DNA of 37,936 nt from a virus: the IMG/VR virus record IMGVR_UViG_3300009181_000170, positions 1 to 37,936 of that record; one strand, given 5' to 3'. The notes below the pieces were generated by a model. That model did no database searches and had not been told where the DNA came from. It saw nothing but the letters and a program-made list of their open reading frames with translations. Shown here piece by piece: positions 31,460-37,936 of the stretch (positions are counted from its first letter, which is position 1; every line of letters starts with the position of its first letter). The position numbers and the translations under genes are program-made.

Positions 31460-31496
31460 CCATCCACCCACTGCCAGAACTAAAATGATTGCGCAT
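31452..31496 (-). CDS. 14-codon frame with strong start signals, likely truncated gene
   Basis: An AGGAG site precedes the ATG at 31496, and a perfect TATAAT lies at 31527-31522. The frame (MRNHFSSGSGWMGV) ends at a TGA in the repeat, where the intact copy has the protease stop. Strong signals ahead of a 14-codon product suggest that a longer gene once began here and was cut when the protease cassette or the duplication arrived. Confidence 0.45.
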   Translation of the reverse strand: MRNHFSSGSGWMGV

Positions 31497-31521
31497 AAAG
31501 GCTCCTAATTCATTCCTAATC

Positions 31522-31527
31522 ATTATA
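31522..31527 (-). promoter_or_regulatory. Perfect -10 element downstream of TerL
   Basis: TATAAT is preceded by GA and followed by G (GATATAATG) on the minus strand, without a good -35 at 16-18 bases. It lies about 18 bases before the AGGAG of the 14-codon frame. Confidence 0.4.
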
Positions 31528-31589
31528 TCGTTTCTGCTCAAAATTTGTTATGTTTTTTGACTTTGGGGCTAGCAATTGCAATTGATTTC

Positions 31590-33053
31590 CTATAGCAGCG
31601 TGCCGCCATGGCGACCAGAGTAATGCATTGTACTCATGCTTTGCCTATGGTAATTGGCGGTCTCTACCATCTGTCTGTTTGTTGCCAAACGTAGACCAGA
31701 CAAAACAGCATAGCGCATAGCATCCAGCAAGTGGTCGTTTCCATCTTTTGCAACTCCTTGTTCATCGCGTGCATACATTCTCATTTCCGCAAGCAACTTT
31801 CTGCAGTTTTTAGATATTTTAAGTTTGCCAGAAGTCAATGCCGAAAACACCGCCTGGATTCCTGTTTCTCTAGAATTCTTTGCTTTAAACATTTTTAGCC
31901 CAAGCTTTTGATAGACATCAACTTGACTAACGCGATCTGCCTCAGACAACAGCCCCTCTCTACGTTTACCCGAAGGGTCAAAGCAAATTGGTATCCAATC
32001 CAGATAGTTTCTGCCGATTCCAGATTTAAGATTCATGACATGTTGGGCTGGCAGGAGCTGACTCAAAGAATATTCCCCAAATAGATACATGCTGCCATTA
32101 TCTCGATCAATTGCCATAAACACCATTGTTGTTGGATCTTTCCAACCAAAATCCATGCCTGCAACAAAACAATAGTGTTTGGGAAAATCAAACGGCTCAT
32201 AGGTAATCGCACTCTCGGATATTGGGTAGACCATTCCAGAGCCAATCGAAGGAATCCCCTTTGAGCGAGCCTCGATTTCATGTGGCGGGATATTTTTCTT
32301 AAGCCGCTCTTTTTCCTCATTGTTAAGGTGGGCCGCATCATCCCACCCAGCCATGACAAACACGCGCGAGTTTTTAACCTCTCCGGGCGTACGCCGAGTT
32401 TCTCTTTGTTCGCCGCCAACTTCAGTAACCTCAGTCGTAAAGCTCTGCACAAACAGTGACCAATACAAACAGGTGGCACTAACAAGCATCATTCCATAGT
32501 GATCGTTACCGGTTGACATCAGGCGTAATGACGCTTCTGTGTAAATATCTAAGGGCGGCTCCTCGTCGAGATGCACAAGATCACATTTCTCACCTTGCCA
32601 TGCTTTGCGTCCCTGCTCGTAAGTCTTGAACCTAATTTGCGAAAGTCGACCTGAAACGTGCACAATCTGATAACGATGTTCTGAACGATTGCTATAGGCA
32701 ACCAGCGAAGGATCAATCCAAGGCAGTTCACCCGCAACGCCCTCGAAATAACGACTCTCAAGAATACCGAACACCTCTTGACCCGTTACGCCGCCAACCC
32801 AAACATTAATCGCCCTCTCGTACCTATGGCCTTGCCACCAATCAGGATAATTACCCGTCAAGTGCATGCAAACTTCCAAGGAGCACGCCATTGTCTTGCC
32901 AATACGGTTTGCCGCTAAAAACAACCGCTCATTAGCAGTTTTGCCTAAATTGTGAAACTCAAGATGCTTTGGGTGAGGTTGATAAAAGTCGAAGCACAAT
33001 CTGCTCTGCCGCTCTAGCTCAGCATAGATTTCTTTGACACTACAAATATCCAT
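31590..33053 (-). CDS. terL: Terminase large subunit
   Basis: The 487-residue protein has the ATPase motifs LAANRIGKT (Walker A, about 46-54) and CDLVHLDEEP (Walker B with the catalytic Glu), a coupling motif region LMLVSATCLY-like (MMLVSATCLYW), and the nuclease motifs GMDFGWKDPT and DGNDHLLDAMRYA with its Asp. It cuts concatemeric DNA and pumps it through the portal. It follows the TerS candidate by two small frames. The first ~28 residues (MDICSVKEIYAELERQSRL) are duplicated in the frame at 33040-33252. Confidence 0.92.
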   Translation of the reverse strand: MDICSVKEIYAELERQSRLCFDFYQPHPKHLEFHNLGKTANERLFLAANRIGKTMACSLEVCMHLTGNYPDWWQGHRYERAINVWVGGVTGQEVFGILESRYFEGVAGELPWIDPSLVAYSNRSEHRYQIVHVSGRLSQIRFKTYEQGRKAWQGEKCDLVHLDEEPPLDIYTEASLRLMSTGNDHYGMMLVSATCLYWSLFVQSFTTEVTEVGGEQRETRRTPGEVKNSRVFVMAGWDDAAHLNNEEKERLKKNIPPHEIEARSKGIPSIGSGMVYPISESAITYEPFDFPKHYCFVAGMDFGWKDPTTMVFMAIDRDNGSMYLFGEYSLSQLLPAQHVMNLKSGIGRNYLDWIPICFDPSGKRREGLLSEADRVSQVDVYQKLGLKMFKAKNSRETGIQAVFSALTSGKLKISKNCRKLLAEMRMYARDEQGVAKDGNDHLLDAMRYAVLSGLRLATNRQMVETANYHRQSMSTMHYSGRHGGTLL

Positions 33054-33252
33054 AATTTTTCCATATATTCCAATTTGTGTAAAAAAGTATACTCGGTGAC
33101 ACCTTCAAAATTCGTGTGTAAATCAATGTGTAAACAAGCGATTGTAAAAACGCTTTAGTCAGGCTTAGACTTGAAGGATTGTAGAAATGAAAACTTAAGC
33201 ATTGTTGCTTTTCTCTTTCCTCAAAGATATCTTTTGCATCAGTAATATCCAT
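33040..33252 (-). pseudogene. Duplicated N-terminal fragment of TerL
   Basis: The frame begins MDITDAKDIFEEREKQQCLS followed by FHFYNPSS, aligning with MDICSVKEIYAELERQSRLC followed by FDFYQPHP at the start of TerL. After about 30 codons the similarity ends and the frame reads through apparently non-coding sequence (70 codons in all), overlapping the TerL start. It starts with a TAATG overlap with the preceding gene. It is probably a relic of an earlier terL, though it may still couple translation. Confidence 0.65.
33076..33134. repeat. Three TGTGTAAA repeats between the TerL fragment and TerL
   Basis: TGTGTAAA occurs at 33076-33083, 33115-33122 and 33127-33134, the last two 12 bases apart. 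Position ahead of the terminase gene makes a packaging or regulatory site possible. Short repeats in AT-rich DNA can also be chance. Confidence 0.4.
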
Positions 33253-33470
33253 TAGGGGAACACTAGCTCTTTAATGCCAAGGCTCTCAGCCTCACAATAA
33301 AGAAAGCCCCTGATCTTTTGAATAGCCTCTTTAGTGCGTTCACTGTCGTCGCCATATTTAATCAGGTCCCTCAAATGCTGATCTAACGCAAAAATCAAAG
33401 AACTCAATTTAGGAGCATTGAGAGCAAGCAACGCTTCCTCTACCACTTCATAGCGAATCGTTATTTCCAT
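33252..33470 (-). CDS. Small helical protein, 72 residues, near terminase
   Basis: The product (MEITIRYEVVEEALLALNAP...) is hydrophilic and helical, with no recognised domain. It overlaps the TerS candidate by 23 bases. It could be a terminase accessory protein by position. Confidence 0.5.
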   Translation of the reverse strand: MEITIRYEVVEEALLALNAPKLSSLIFALDQHLRDLIKYGDDSERTKEAIQKIRGFLYCEAESLGIKELVFP

Positions 33471-33804
33471 TAATTTTTTTCACTTCTTCCATAGCGCGTT
33501 TGAGTATCTCTGACGCTTTTTCTCTAGCCTCTTTTGTGGCAAACTGTGGTAGTAAATCGGTTTCTGAATCGTCTTGGATCTTGATCGTCTCGGTAGGCTT
33601 GCCCAAGACATAGTCACCGAAAAAACGGAGCGCGGGTATGTTGCCTTCTTCCTCGATCATTTTGATAATTTTGTCCACAATTTGTGGCCACCTTTCTTTT
33701 CCTTTTTCCCCAAGCACCATGACAAGATCGTTGGAAAGCAGAGATAACGCTTTGCCCCTGGATCCGTAAGGATTGGCTTTGTTTCCCACTCCAAATTGCG
33801 CCAT
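33448..33804 (-). CDS. Candidate terminase small subunit
   Basis: The 118-residue protein starts KANPYGSRGKALSLLSNDLV (from residue 9) and has a middle IVDKIIKMIEEEGNIPALRF followed by FGDYVLGKPTETI. The pattern NP.G..GK...L and ...ALRF.GDYVLGKP is common in small terminase-like phage proteins that bind DNA near pac or cos. The helical, charged C-terminus could contact TerL. It lies two small frames upstream of TerL. Confidence 0.6.
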   Translation of the reverse strand: MAQFGVGNKANPYGSRGKALSLLSNDLVMVLGEKGKERWPQIVDKIIKMIEEEGNIPALRFFGDYVLGKPTETIKIQDDSETDLLPQFATKEAREKASEILKRAMEEVKKINGNNDSL

Positions 33805-33891
33805 ACTTTTGTTCCTCGTTAAACCTGTTGTTAACGGTGAAAAGTAGAGGAATGCTGACTTACAACTAATTCAGCTTCTTCTAACTTCATT

Positions 33892-34146
33892 TTAATCATT
33901 AACAACCTTCTCCTCTTCTCCTATTACCTGACGCGAAGCCACGCTACTTTTAAGCCACGGGTGGCCTCTCATGAAGCGTTCACGTTCATTTTCCTCAACC
34001 ATCTTTCTCTTGTAACCTTCTGCCAAAGCTCTGTTGCAAGCACCAATAATGAAATCACGGGCAGGTATTGTATTTCCTGGCTTGGCATCTACCAATTTAT
34101 TGATTTCCTCCCAAGTGCTATCGGGGATTTCAAGAAATAGTTTCAT
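33892..34146 (-). CDS. Small protein, 84 residues, possible regulator
   Basis: The N-terminus (MKLFLEIPDSTWEEINKLVD) with a strand then a helix resembles the start of a ribbon-helix-helix protein, and the C-terminal half is basic and helical (YKRKMVEENERERFMRGHPW). No family is certain. A non-coding stretch of 87 bases, with a CGTTAA/TTAACG hairpin, separates it from the TerS candidate. Confidence 0.5.
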   Translation of the reverse strand: MKLFLEIPDSTWEEINKLVDAKPGNTIPARDFIIGACNRALAEGYKRKMVEENERERFMRGHPWLKSSVASRQVIGEEEKVVND

Positions 34147-34194
34147 TCGTATTACCTTCTTTCACTTTAGCAATTAAGTCATACAACATTGAAG

Positions 34195-34347
34195 TTAATA
34201 TAAACCAATTAGTTGTTTTGTAGGAAAAAACCCAACGCATAAAAAGGTAAGAGCGGTAATCAAGCATATTAGTCCAAACAAAGCGACGTAGCAGGAAAGG
34301 GTAAGGGGAACGGAATTAAATGTTATTTCGCTATTGTCTAAATTCAT
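34195..34347 (-). CDS. Small membrane protein, 50 residues
   Basis: The ATG at 34347 has an AAAGGAT site. The product MNLDNSEITFNSVPLTLSCY continues with a hydrophobic segment (VALFGLICLITALTFLCVGF) and a short tail. One transmembrane helix is predicted. Holin-type or antiholin functions are possible, but it is separated from the lysis genes by about 1.5 kb. Confidence 0.55.
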   Translation of the reverse strand: MNLDNSEITFNSVPLTLSCYVALFGLICLITALTFLCVGFFPTKQLIGLY

Positions 34348-34410
34348 TGTTATCCTTTTGTTTTTAAAAAAATACATATCTGCAAATAATACTTTAAGCA
34401 TCTGTATCTT

Positions 34411-34605
34411 TCAAGCTTTACCTACGATTGCCTTAAATATTGAGAATTTGAAAGAAGTCATACTATCCGTACTAAAAAGCTCCGTCACCGCCTCAGGAGA
34501 AGAAATCTCATCTAAACCCATTTGCACCTCATCTTTTTGCCAGCGTAATTTGGCACGATTTTTTCTTTTTCTTTCTCTATCTAGTTTTTCGTACTCTTTA
34601 AACAT
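34411..34605 (-). CDS. Small basic protein, 64 residues, unknown function
   Basis: The start directly follows the stop of the DUF1064 gene. The first 30 residues are a highly charged helix (YEKLDRERKRKNRAKLRWQK), suggestive of nucleic-acid binding; the rest is neutral. No domain was recognised. Confidence 0.5.
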   Translation of the reverse strand: MFKEYEKLDRERKRKNRAKLRWQKDEVQMGLDEISSPEAVTELFSTDSMTSFKFSIFKAIVGKA

Positions 34606-34914
34606 TTAAATCTCCGTTATAATTATGGGAAAAGTGCTCTCAACGAGCTTTTTTTTAACCTTGTACATATCAGTTTTCATGCCTTTAACGTCTTCAATTG
34701 TGACAGAGCCATCAGTCCAAAAGACGAGGAAATCGCACACGTACTTAATTCCTCCATCTAGATGAAATGGCACTTGCCGTAAGAAAAATACAACCTCTCC
34801 GGCCTTTTGCAACTGCTGTAAGGCGATGAATCTTAGGGCTTCTTTTCTGGAGGCAAACTTGATGCCCTTAACTTGTGTCCTGATTGCGTTAAATTTGTGT
34901 TTTAAATGAGACAT
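34606..34914 (-). CDS. DUF1064-type phage nuclease-like protein
   Basis: The 102-residue protein follows the family pattern: KFNAIRTQVKGIKFASRKEA, LQKAGEVVFFLRQVPFHLDG, IKYVCDFLVFWTDGSVTIED followed by VKG, and KKKLVESTFPIIITEI. The D...E-x-K arrangement (CDFLVF...IEDVKG) fits a small PD-(D/E)XK nuclease core. Relatives in phages are thought to process recombination or replication intermediates. It overlaps the preceding gene by 26 bases. Confidence 0.8.
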   Translation of the reverse strand: MSHLKHKFNAIRTQVKGIKFASRKEALRFIALQQLQKAGEVVFFLRQVPFHLDGGIKYVCDFLVFWTDGSVTIEDVKGMKTDMYKVKKKLVESTFPIIITEI

Positions 34915-35173
34915 CTTCGTATACCTTTACTATGTATTCTTTATAGGGTGTGCCTGTTTTTTCCTCTTCTTTTAGCTTTGGGGCACTAATTATACAGAGG
35001 GGGAAGTCACCCTCGTTAAAACTGCCAAAAGCGTAGGTCGTTTTATTCCGGGGGTAAAGAAAAGCAGCCTCATCAGCTTTACCAAGAACCCTCAAAAAAC
35101 CCAATTTTGCCTCTTTCCATTTTCTTTTTTTCATCGCCTCTTCAAAAGGAATTATATTGTCGTTATCTTGCAT
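34889..35173 (-). CDS. Small protein, 94 residues, unknown function
   Basis: The ATG at 35173 has a GGAGAAAGG site and overlaps the preceding gene by 11 bases (ATGCAAGATAA). The product is hydrophilic with a mixed alpha/beta pattern (TYAFGSFNEGDFPLCIISAP). No family was recognised. Confidence 0.5.
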   Translation of the reverse strand: MQDNDNIIPFEEAMKKRKWKEAKLGFLRVLGKADEAAFLYPRNKTTYAFGSFNEGDFPLCIISAPKLKEEEKTGTPYKEYIVKVYEDVSFKTQI

Positions 35174-35705
35174 TGGGTGCCTTTCTCCAATTACCTCTGC
35201 CCCTTTGCTCAAAAGGAATGACGATGATACCTGGGATAAGGCCATATTTAGCTAACACCTCCCGAATAAGAGGTGTTGAATTATCAAATTTAGAAGCATC
35301 TCGAAGATTATTAATAAATTGAATTTTTTGCGCTTCATCTAGCCCACAAAAGTAGGCAAGTAATTTTTCTTGTGTTGCTTGATTAGTCAGGGAAAGGCAT
35401 CGAATAAATCTGCCAATCTCTAGCCCAGATTCTCCAGCAACAAACATTGCATCTTTGTATTCGCGCTCCATTCCTTCAGCAAACAAACTCGCCAAAGAAA
35501 CTTGAGCAATTTTGCTTATTTCCTCGTGGATTTCCTCTTTTCGATTGTTCACCAAAGCATAAAGGAAATTATCCTTTTTTAGCTGCTTTTCCAAAAGACC
35601 TACCGTTGTTTCTCCAGGATGACAATTAGTTTTATCCTTTTTCATTTGAGGAAGAGATCTGACTACATCCTCAAAAATACGAGCTAAAATTTTTTCCACT
35701 ATCAT
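35163..35705 (-). CDS. Hypothetical protein, 180 residues
   Basis: The ATG overlaps the preceding stop as TAATG. The product is mostly helical and amphipathic (IVEKILARIFEDVVRSLPQM; QEKLLAYFCGLDEAQKIQFI), without signal peptide or recognised catalytic motif. It lies between the lysis genes and the DUF1064 gene. Confidence 0.5.
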   Translation of the reverse strand: MIVEKILARIFEDVVRSLPQMKKDKTNCHPGETTVGLLEKQLKKDNFLYALVNNRKEEIHEEISKIAQVSLASLFAEGMEREYKDAMFVAGESGLEIGRFIRCLSLTNQATQEKLLAYFCGLDEAQKIQFINNLRDASKFDNSTPLIREVLAKYGLIPGIIVIPFEQRGRGNWRKAPNAR

Positions 35706-35899
35706 TAACATTCACCTATATATTTGTGAGCTTCGTTCACCCTTAATTCTTTCACTTTAGCTTTTCTTTTAGCAATCTGAGAAAGAAACCATTTATTTAA
35801 AATGTCTTCTTGTTTCAAATAAGATTTGGCCTTTTTAAGCTTTCTCAGTTCGATCTCTTCTTTTTCCAAGAGCTTAATATGTTGCTCGCGAGTACTCAT
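35705..35899 (-). CDS. Small basic coiled-coil protein, 64 residues
   Basis: The ATG at 35899 follows the holin-candidate stop by one base. The product (MSTREQHIKLLEKEEIELRK...) is almost entirely one charged helix and rich in Lys and Glu. It may oligomerise. Function is unknown. Confidence 0.5.
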   Translation of the reverse strand: MSTREQHIKLLEKEEIELRKLKKAKSYLKQEDILNKWFLSQIAKRKAKVKELRVNEAHKYIGEC

Positions 35900-35900
35900 G

Positions 35901-36080
35901 TTACAACATACTTTCAAAGGCACGCTGATCTTCTGCCAAAGCCTTTTTCAATCCTTTTGTAAGATCTAAAAAACCAGTTAAGACAAGCCCAATAACCAAC
36001 AGACACAGAACCCCAATTGCTAAATTTGGAATATTTAGCTTACAAACATTTAACAATTTTTTTGTGTTACAAAGTTTCAT
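35901..36080 (-). CDS. Single-TM protein, 59 residues, holin candidate
   Basis: The ATG at 36080 overlaps the end of the Rz1-like gene by 14 bases. The product has a basic N-terminus (KLCNTKKLLNVCK), one hydrophobic helix at about residues 20-38 (LAIGVLCLLVIGLVLTGFL) and a charged C-terminal helix. Size, topology and place in the lysis cassette suggest a holin (class III-like) or an antiholin. No other strong holin candidate lies in the cassette. The family is not recognised. Confidence 0.55.
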   Translation of the reverse strand: MKLCNTKKLLNVCKLNIPNLAIGVLCLLVIGLVLTGFLDLTKGLKKALAEDQRAFESML

Positions 36081-36375
36081 TTTTTAGTACTCCCAATTGT
36101 TTTTCAAAAATCATTACTTTTCCCAGCCAGCTATACAGGTGCGGGCATTTTTCCTTTGGCACAAATCTTTTCATTTCTTCGCCACATTCCTTTGATGGCT
36201 TGGGAAACTCTGGGATCTGAGCATTTTTTAGAGCAGCCATAGTATTGCTATTATCACTGTAAGCAGCATCATTCTTTCCCTGACAACCAGTCATGCACAG
36301 CATCAACGCTGGTATCAGTACAATTAGCAGCTTGGGACTGCTTCTTAATAATTTTCTCTGTTTTTTTAGCTTCAT
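36067..36375 (-). CDS. Outer-membrane spanin subunit (Rz1-like lipoprotein)
   Basis: The 102-residue product starts with a basic, hydrophobic lipoprotein signal (KLLIVLIPALMLCMTGC) with a lipobox MTGC at Cys31, and the mature part contains prolines (PEFPKP) and cysteines. The gene starts inside the Rz-like gene in another frame and extends 202 bases past its stop, the overlapping arrangement typical of spanin pairs. A GAGG site precedes the ATG. With the inner subunit it would fuse inner and outer membranes at lysis. Confidence 0.78.
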   Translation of the reverse strand: MKLKKQRKLLRSSPKLLIVLIPALMLCMTGCQGKNDAAYSDNSNTMAALKNAQIPEFPKPSKECGEEMKRFVPKEKCPHLYSWLGKVMIFEKQLGVLKNETL

Positions 36376-36520
36376 TTTCTACCTCGTTTAGGGCTTTTGT
36401 TTTTTGGTCAATGACTGACTCAAGTTTGCAATTTTTTCGTTCAACTTTTCTGTTGCGGTAGAGTAGCCAGCTAAAAACCACTGAGATGAACCCTGATATT
36501 GCGTAAAAAATCTTGTTCAT
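36269..36520 (-). CDS. Inner-membrane spanin subunit (Rz-like)
   Basis: The ATG at 36520 overlaps the lysozyme stop (ATGA) behind GAGG and is preferred to a much longer upstream frame that would overlap lysozyme. The 83-residue product has an N-terminal transmembrane helix (IFYAISGFISVVFSWLLY) followed by a coiled coil (LESVIDQKTKALNEVENEAK) and a short end, the plan of Rz. It is shorter than lambda Rz. Confidence 0.75.
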   Translation of the reverse strand: MNKIFYAISGFISVVFSWLLYRNRKVERKNCKLESVIDQKTKALNEVENEAKKTEKIIKKQSQAANCTDTSVDAVHDWLSGKE

Positions 36521-37086
36521 GCTTTTTTCCTCAGGTCTAAAAATCGCATTAGTAATTCGAGAAACCAGTGTTTCTTTTTTGCATTCGCCTTGACTGTTGG
36601 CACTGACAAAGCCGACATTGCAGGATTTACCAATGGGGCGGGCGTCAAAAATAACTCCGCCTCTTTTTTTCTTCTGTTGATCAGTCCAGTCAAAACCACC
36701 CCCTTTGCTTTGTTCCATCTGAGGAATTCTGCAGCAACATCACTTAGCTTTGCTTCAGCATTGAGTTTTTCGAGTAAGGTTGATTTTCTAAATGCGTCAA
36801 CACCAACGTTGAAAATGAAGCTGCAAAGAGCTATATTTTGATTATCATTGAGCTTAACCGTTACGTAGGTATCGATAGCGTCAAGAGCGTTGCCTAAATC
36901 TTCCCTTAGGATGTACAGGGCTGCTTCTTCGGTTATTTCTTTTACAGAGTCTCCTGGCTTTAGGGCATGCCCATAGCCAATAGTTTTGACGCCACCTGGG
37001 CAAATATAGGCGGTGAGTTTTAGACCTTCTTCTCGTTTGACGAAGTCTGCGCATTCAGCACGAAGAGGCGCGTTCAGTTTTAGCAT
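36517..37086 (-). CDS. GH24 (T4-type) lysozyme endolysin
   Basis: The ATG at 37086 with an AGGAG site gives 189 residues. The catalytic triad spacing E-8x-C-5x-T is present: Glu20 in KREEG, Cys29 in AYICPGG and Thr35 in KTIGYGHA. Cys in the place of Asp occurs in several phage lysozymes. A further conserved stretch is ALCSFIFNVGVDAFRKSTLL and the terminal INRRKKEAELF. An extra C-terminal basic tail (about 150-189, KANAKKKHWFLELLMRFL) with a hydrophobic helix is present. It degrades peptidoglycan at the end of infection. Confidence 0.9.
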   Translation of the reverse strand: MLKLNAPLRAECADFVKREEGLKLTAYICPGGVKTIGYGHALKPGDSVKEITEEAALYILREDLGNALDAIDTYVTVKLNDNQNIALCSFIFNVGVDAFRKSTLLEKLNAEAKLSDVAAEFLRWNKAKGVVLTGLINRRKKEAELFLTPAPLVNPAMSALSVPTVKANAKKKHWFLELLMRFLDLRKKA

Positions 37087-37112
37087 TATTATTTCTCCTA
37101 TTAGTAATTTAG

Positions 37113-37936
37113 TTATGATCTGATCTCTAGCCACCCTGCCGGAGGTGGCGCTATGGCGACTTGCACAGCTTTTTTAAAAAACCTCTCGAGATCACAGAGG
37201 TACCTAAGAAGAATTTCCTTGTGGAAGCCGTTAGGCGTTAAAATAACCACTTCCTCAGGTTTTTCCTCAACCTCGATATTTTTGAACGCCCAGGAATCAT
37301 TGGTGTTCAGCCCATGGCTTTGAAAATTCTCAAAACGAGGGTGTAGAGATTTTTCACCCTCCGGCGGTAGATTTTTCACCATTGGCTGCACCTGTTCGTC
37401 CTTCCAACGCTTTTCCCTCAGCCACCTAGCAGCTGCTGGCACCGAATCTCGATGAAACGTTCGCTGCTTGTCCGTGGTTGCGTTTGCTATCCGTGTTGCA
37501 ACGGTTTTAGCGAAACGTTTTGTGGAGGCCAGTAGATCCTCAAAGCTGATCTCCGGCTCGGTTTTCGAGTTAAAAATCTCGAAGAATGCTGCTTGGGATT
37601 CCGAATGTTTGCTCCATCCGGAGCCTTTGGGGAAAATATCCCACCACTCGTCGAATTCTTTCTCGAGATCTTCACGGCTTTTTTCAGATTTTTTTTCAGG
37701 GGTTAAATCAACAGATTTTTTTTCTTTAATATATATTTCTTTTTTTATAGTTTCTTTTATAGTTTCTTTTATTGTTTCGCGCGCGAGGCTGTGAGACCCC
37801 TTATTTTCTGCGGTATCTGAGCCGTTTTCCGTGATCTGATTTCCAGATTCCGTGATCTGATTTCCAGATTCCGTGATCTGATTTCCAGATTCCGTGATCT
37901 GATTTCCAGATTCCGTGATCTGATTTCCAGATTCCG
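37113..37936 (-). CDS. Phage replication initiator (O-like), C-terminal part
   Basis: This is the 3' part of the gene that begins at 429 and crosses the circular junction. After the heptads comes a lysine- and glutamate-rich linker, then a domain with FDEWWDIFPKGSGWSK and, about 65 residues on, RDSVPAAARWLREKRWKDE. These match a pattern frequent at the C-terminus of phage replication proteins (F..FW..YPRK.GK..A, later F...P..WL....W.D). The protein ends at 37113 with a further ~95 residues of unassigned sequence. The lysozyme gene starts 27 bases downstream. Because the junction lies inside the repeat, the number of heptads in the real protein may differ. Confidence 0.75.
   Translation of the reverse strand, partial: ESGNQITESGNQITESGNQITESGNQITESGNQITENGSDTAENKGSHSLARETIKETIKETIKKEIYIKEKKSVDLTPEKKSEKSREDLEKEFDEWWDIFPKGSGWSKHSESQAAFFEIFNSKTEPEISFEDLLASTKRFAKTVATRIANATTDKQRTFHRDSVPAAARWLREKRWKDEQVQPMVKNLPPEGEKSLHPRFENFQSHGLNTNDSWAFKNIEVEEKPEEVVILTPNGFHKEILLRYLCDLERFFKKAVQVAIAPPPAGWLEIRS
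37827..37936. repeat. Iteron array continued at the right edge (assembly overlap)
   Basis: A partial unit (TTCCGTGATCTG, 37827-37838) is followed by four full 21-bp units and a 14-base partial unit. The 98 bases 37839-37936 are identical to bases 1-98. Removing them joins 37838 to base 1 in perfect repeat phase and keeps the initiator reading frame open. Keeping them adds 98 bases, not a multiple of three, and breaks it. This is direct evidence that the contig is a circle with a short assembly overlap. Confidence 0.85.

Noticed and set aside
32063-32485. Minus-strand 140-codon open frame inside terL
   Set aside because: It is a shifted frame within the well-supported TerL gene, with no recognisable motif.

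Overview
The window is essentially a whole tailed-phage genome of about 37.8 kb that assembled as a circle. The last 98 bases (37839-37936) are identical to the first 98. If this overlap is trimmed, one gene, the replication initiator, reads in frame across the junction; without trimming its frame is broken. Virion gene order (terminase, portal, scaffold, coat, gp4-like adaptor, gp10-like plug, needle/fibre, internal ejection proteins) matches the P22-type podoviruses. The host is Gram-negative, because the lysis cassette has a two-component spanin with an outer-membrane lipoprotein, and two further lipoproteins occur. The sequence is AT-rich. No integrase, CI-type repressor, tRNA or CRISPR array was seen. 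A patatin-like phospholipase and a secreted CE-clan (Ulp1-like) cysteine protease hint at a host living with eukaryotes; this is inference.

Layout. Nearly everything is on the minus strand, so transcription runs from high to low coordinates. Replication/recombination (3135 down to 1, continuing from 37936 to 37113): AlpA-like DNA-binding protein, small primase-like protein, two small proteins, YqaJ exonuclease, RecT annealing protein, then an initiator gene that carries in-frame 21-bp iterons, as in lambda O. Lysis (37086 to 35901): GH24 lysozyme, overlapping Rz/Rz1 spanins and a 59-residue single-TM holin candidate. Small genes follow (35899 to 33892), including a DUF1064 nuclease-like protein. 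Packaging: TerS candidate and TerL (33804 to 31590). Accessory island (31500 to 28034): CE-clan protease, tiny membrane peptides, two lipoproteins, patatin. Tail fibres (28033 to 23166): three consecutive fibre genes, the last with an S74 autoprocessing domain. Virion block (23153 to 5920): portal, scaffold, coat, adaptor, plug, needle, ejection proteins and a ClpP-like protease. A single plus-strand repeat-protein gene (5140-5781) faces this block, with a hairpin terminator between them. A second ClpP-like gene and small genes (4967 to 3516) follow, one of them broken by an amber codon.

The less expected content is of four kinds. First, a three-member family of unrecognised ~200-residue proteins sits inside the morphogenesis operon. 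Second, several genes have a short extra copy of their own N-terminus just upstream (TerL, a gp20-like protein, a gp16-like protein). Third, the CE-clan protease gene lies between an intact and a decayed copy of a 36-codon membrane-peptide gene. Fourth, the fibre genes appear to be split at one recurring structural module.
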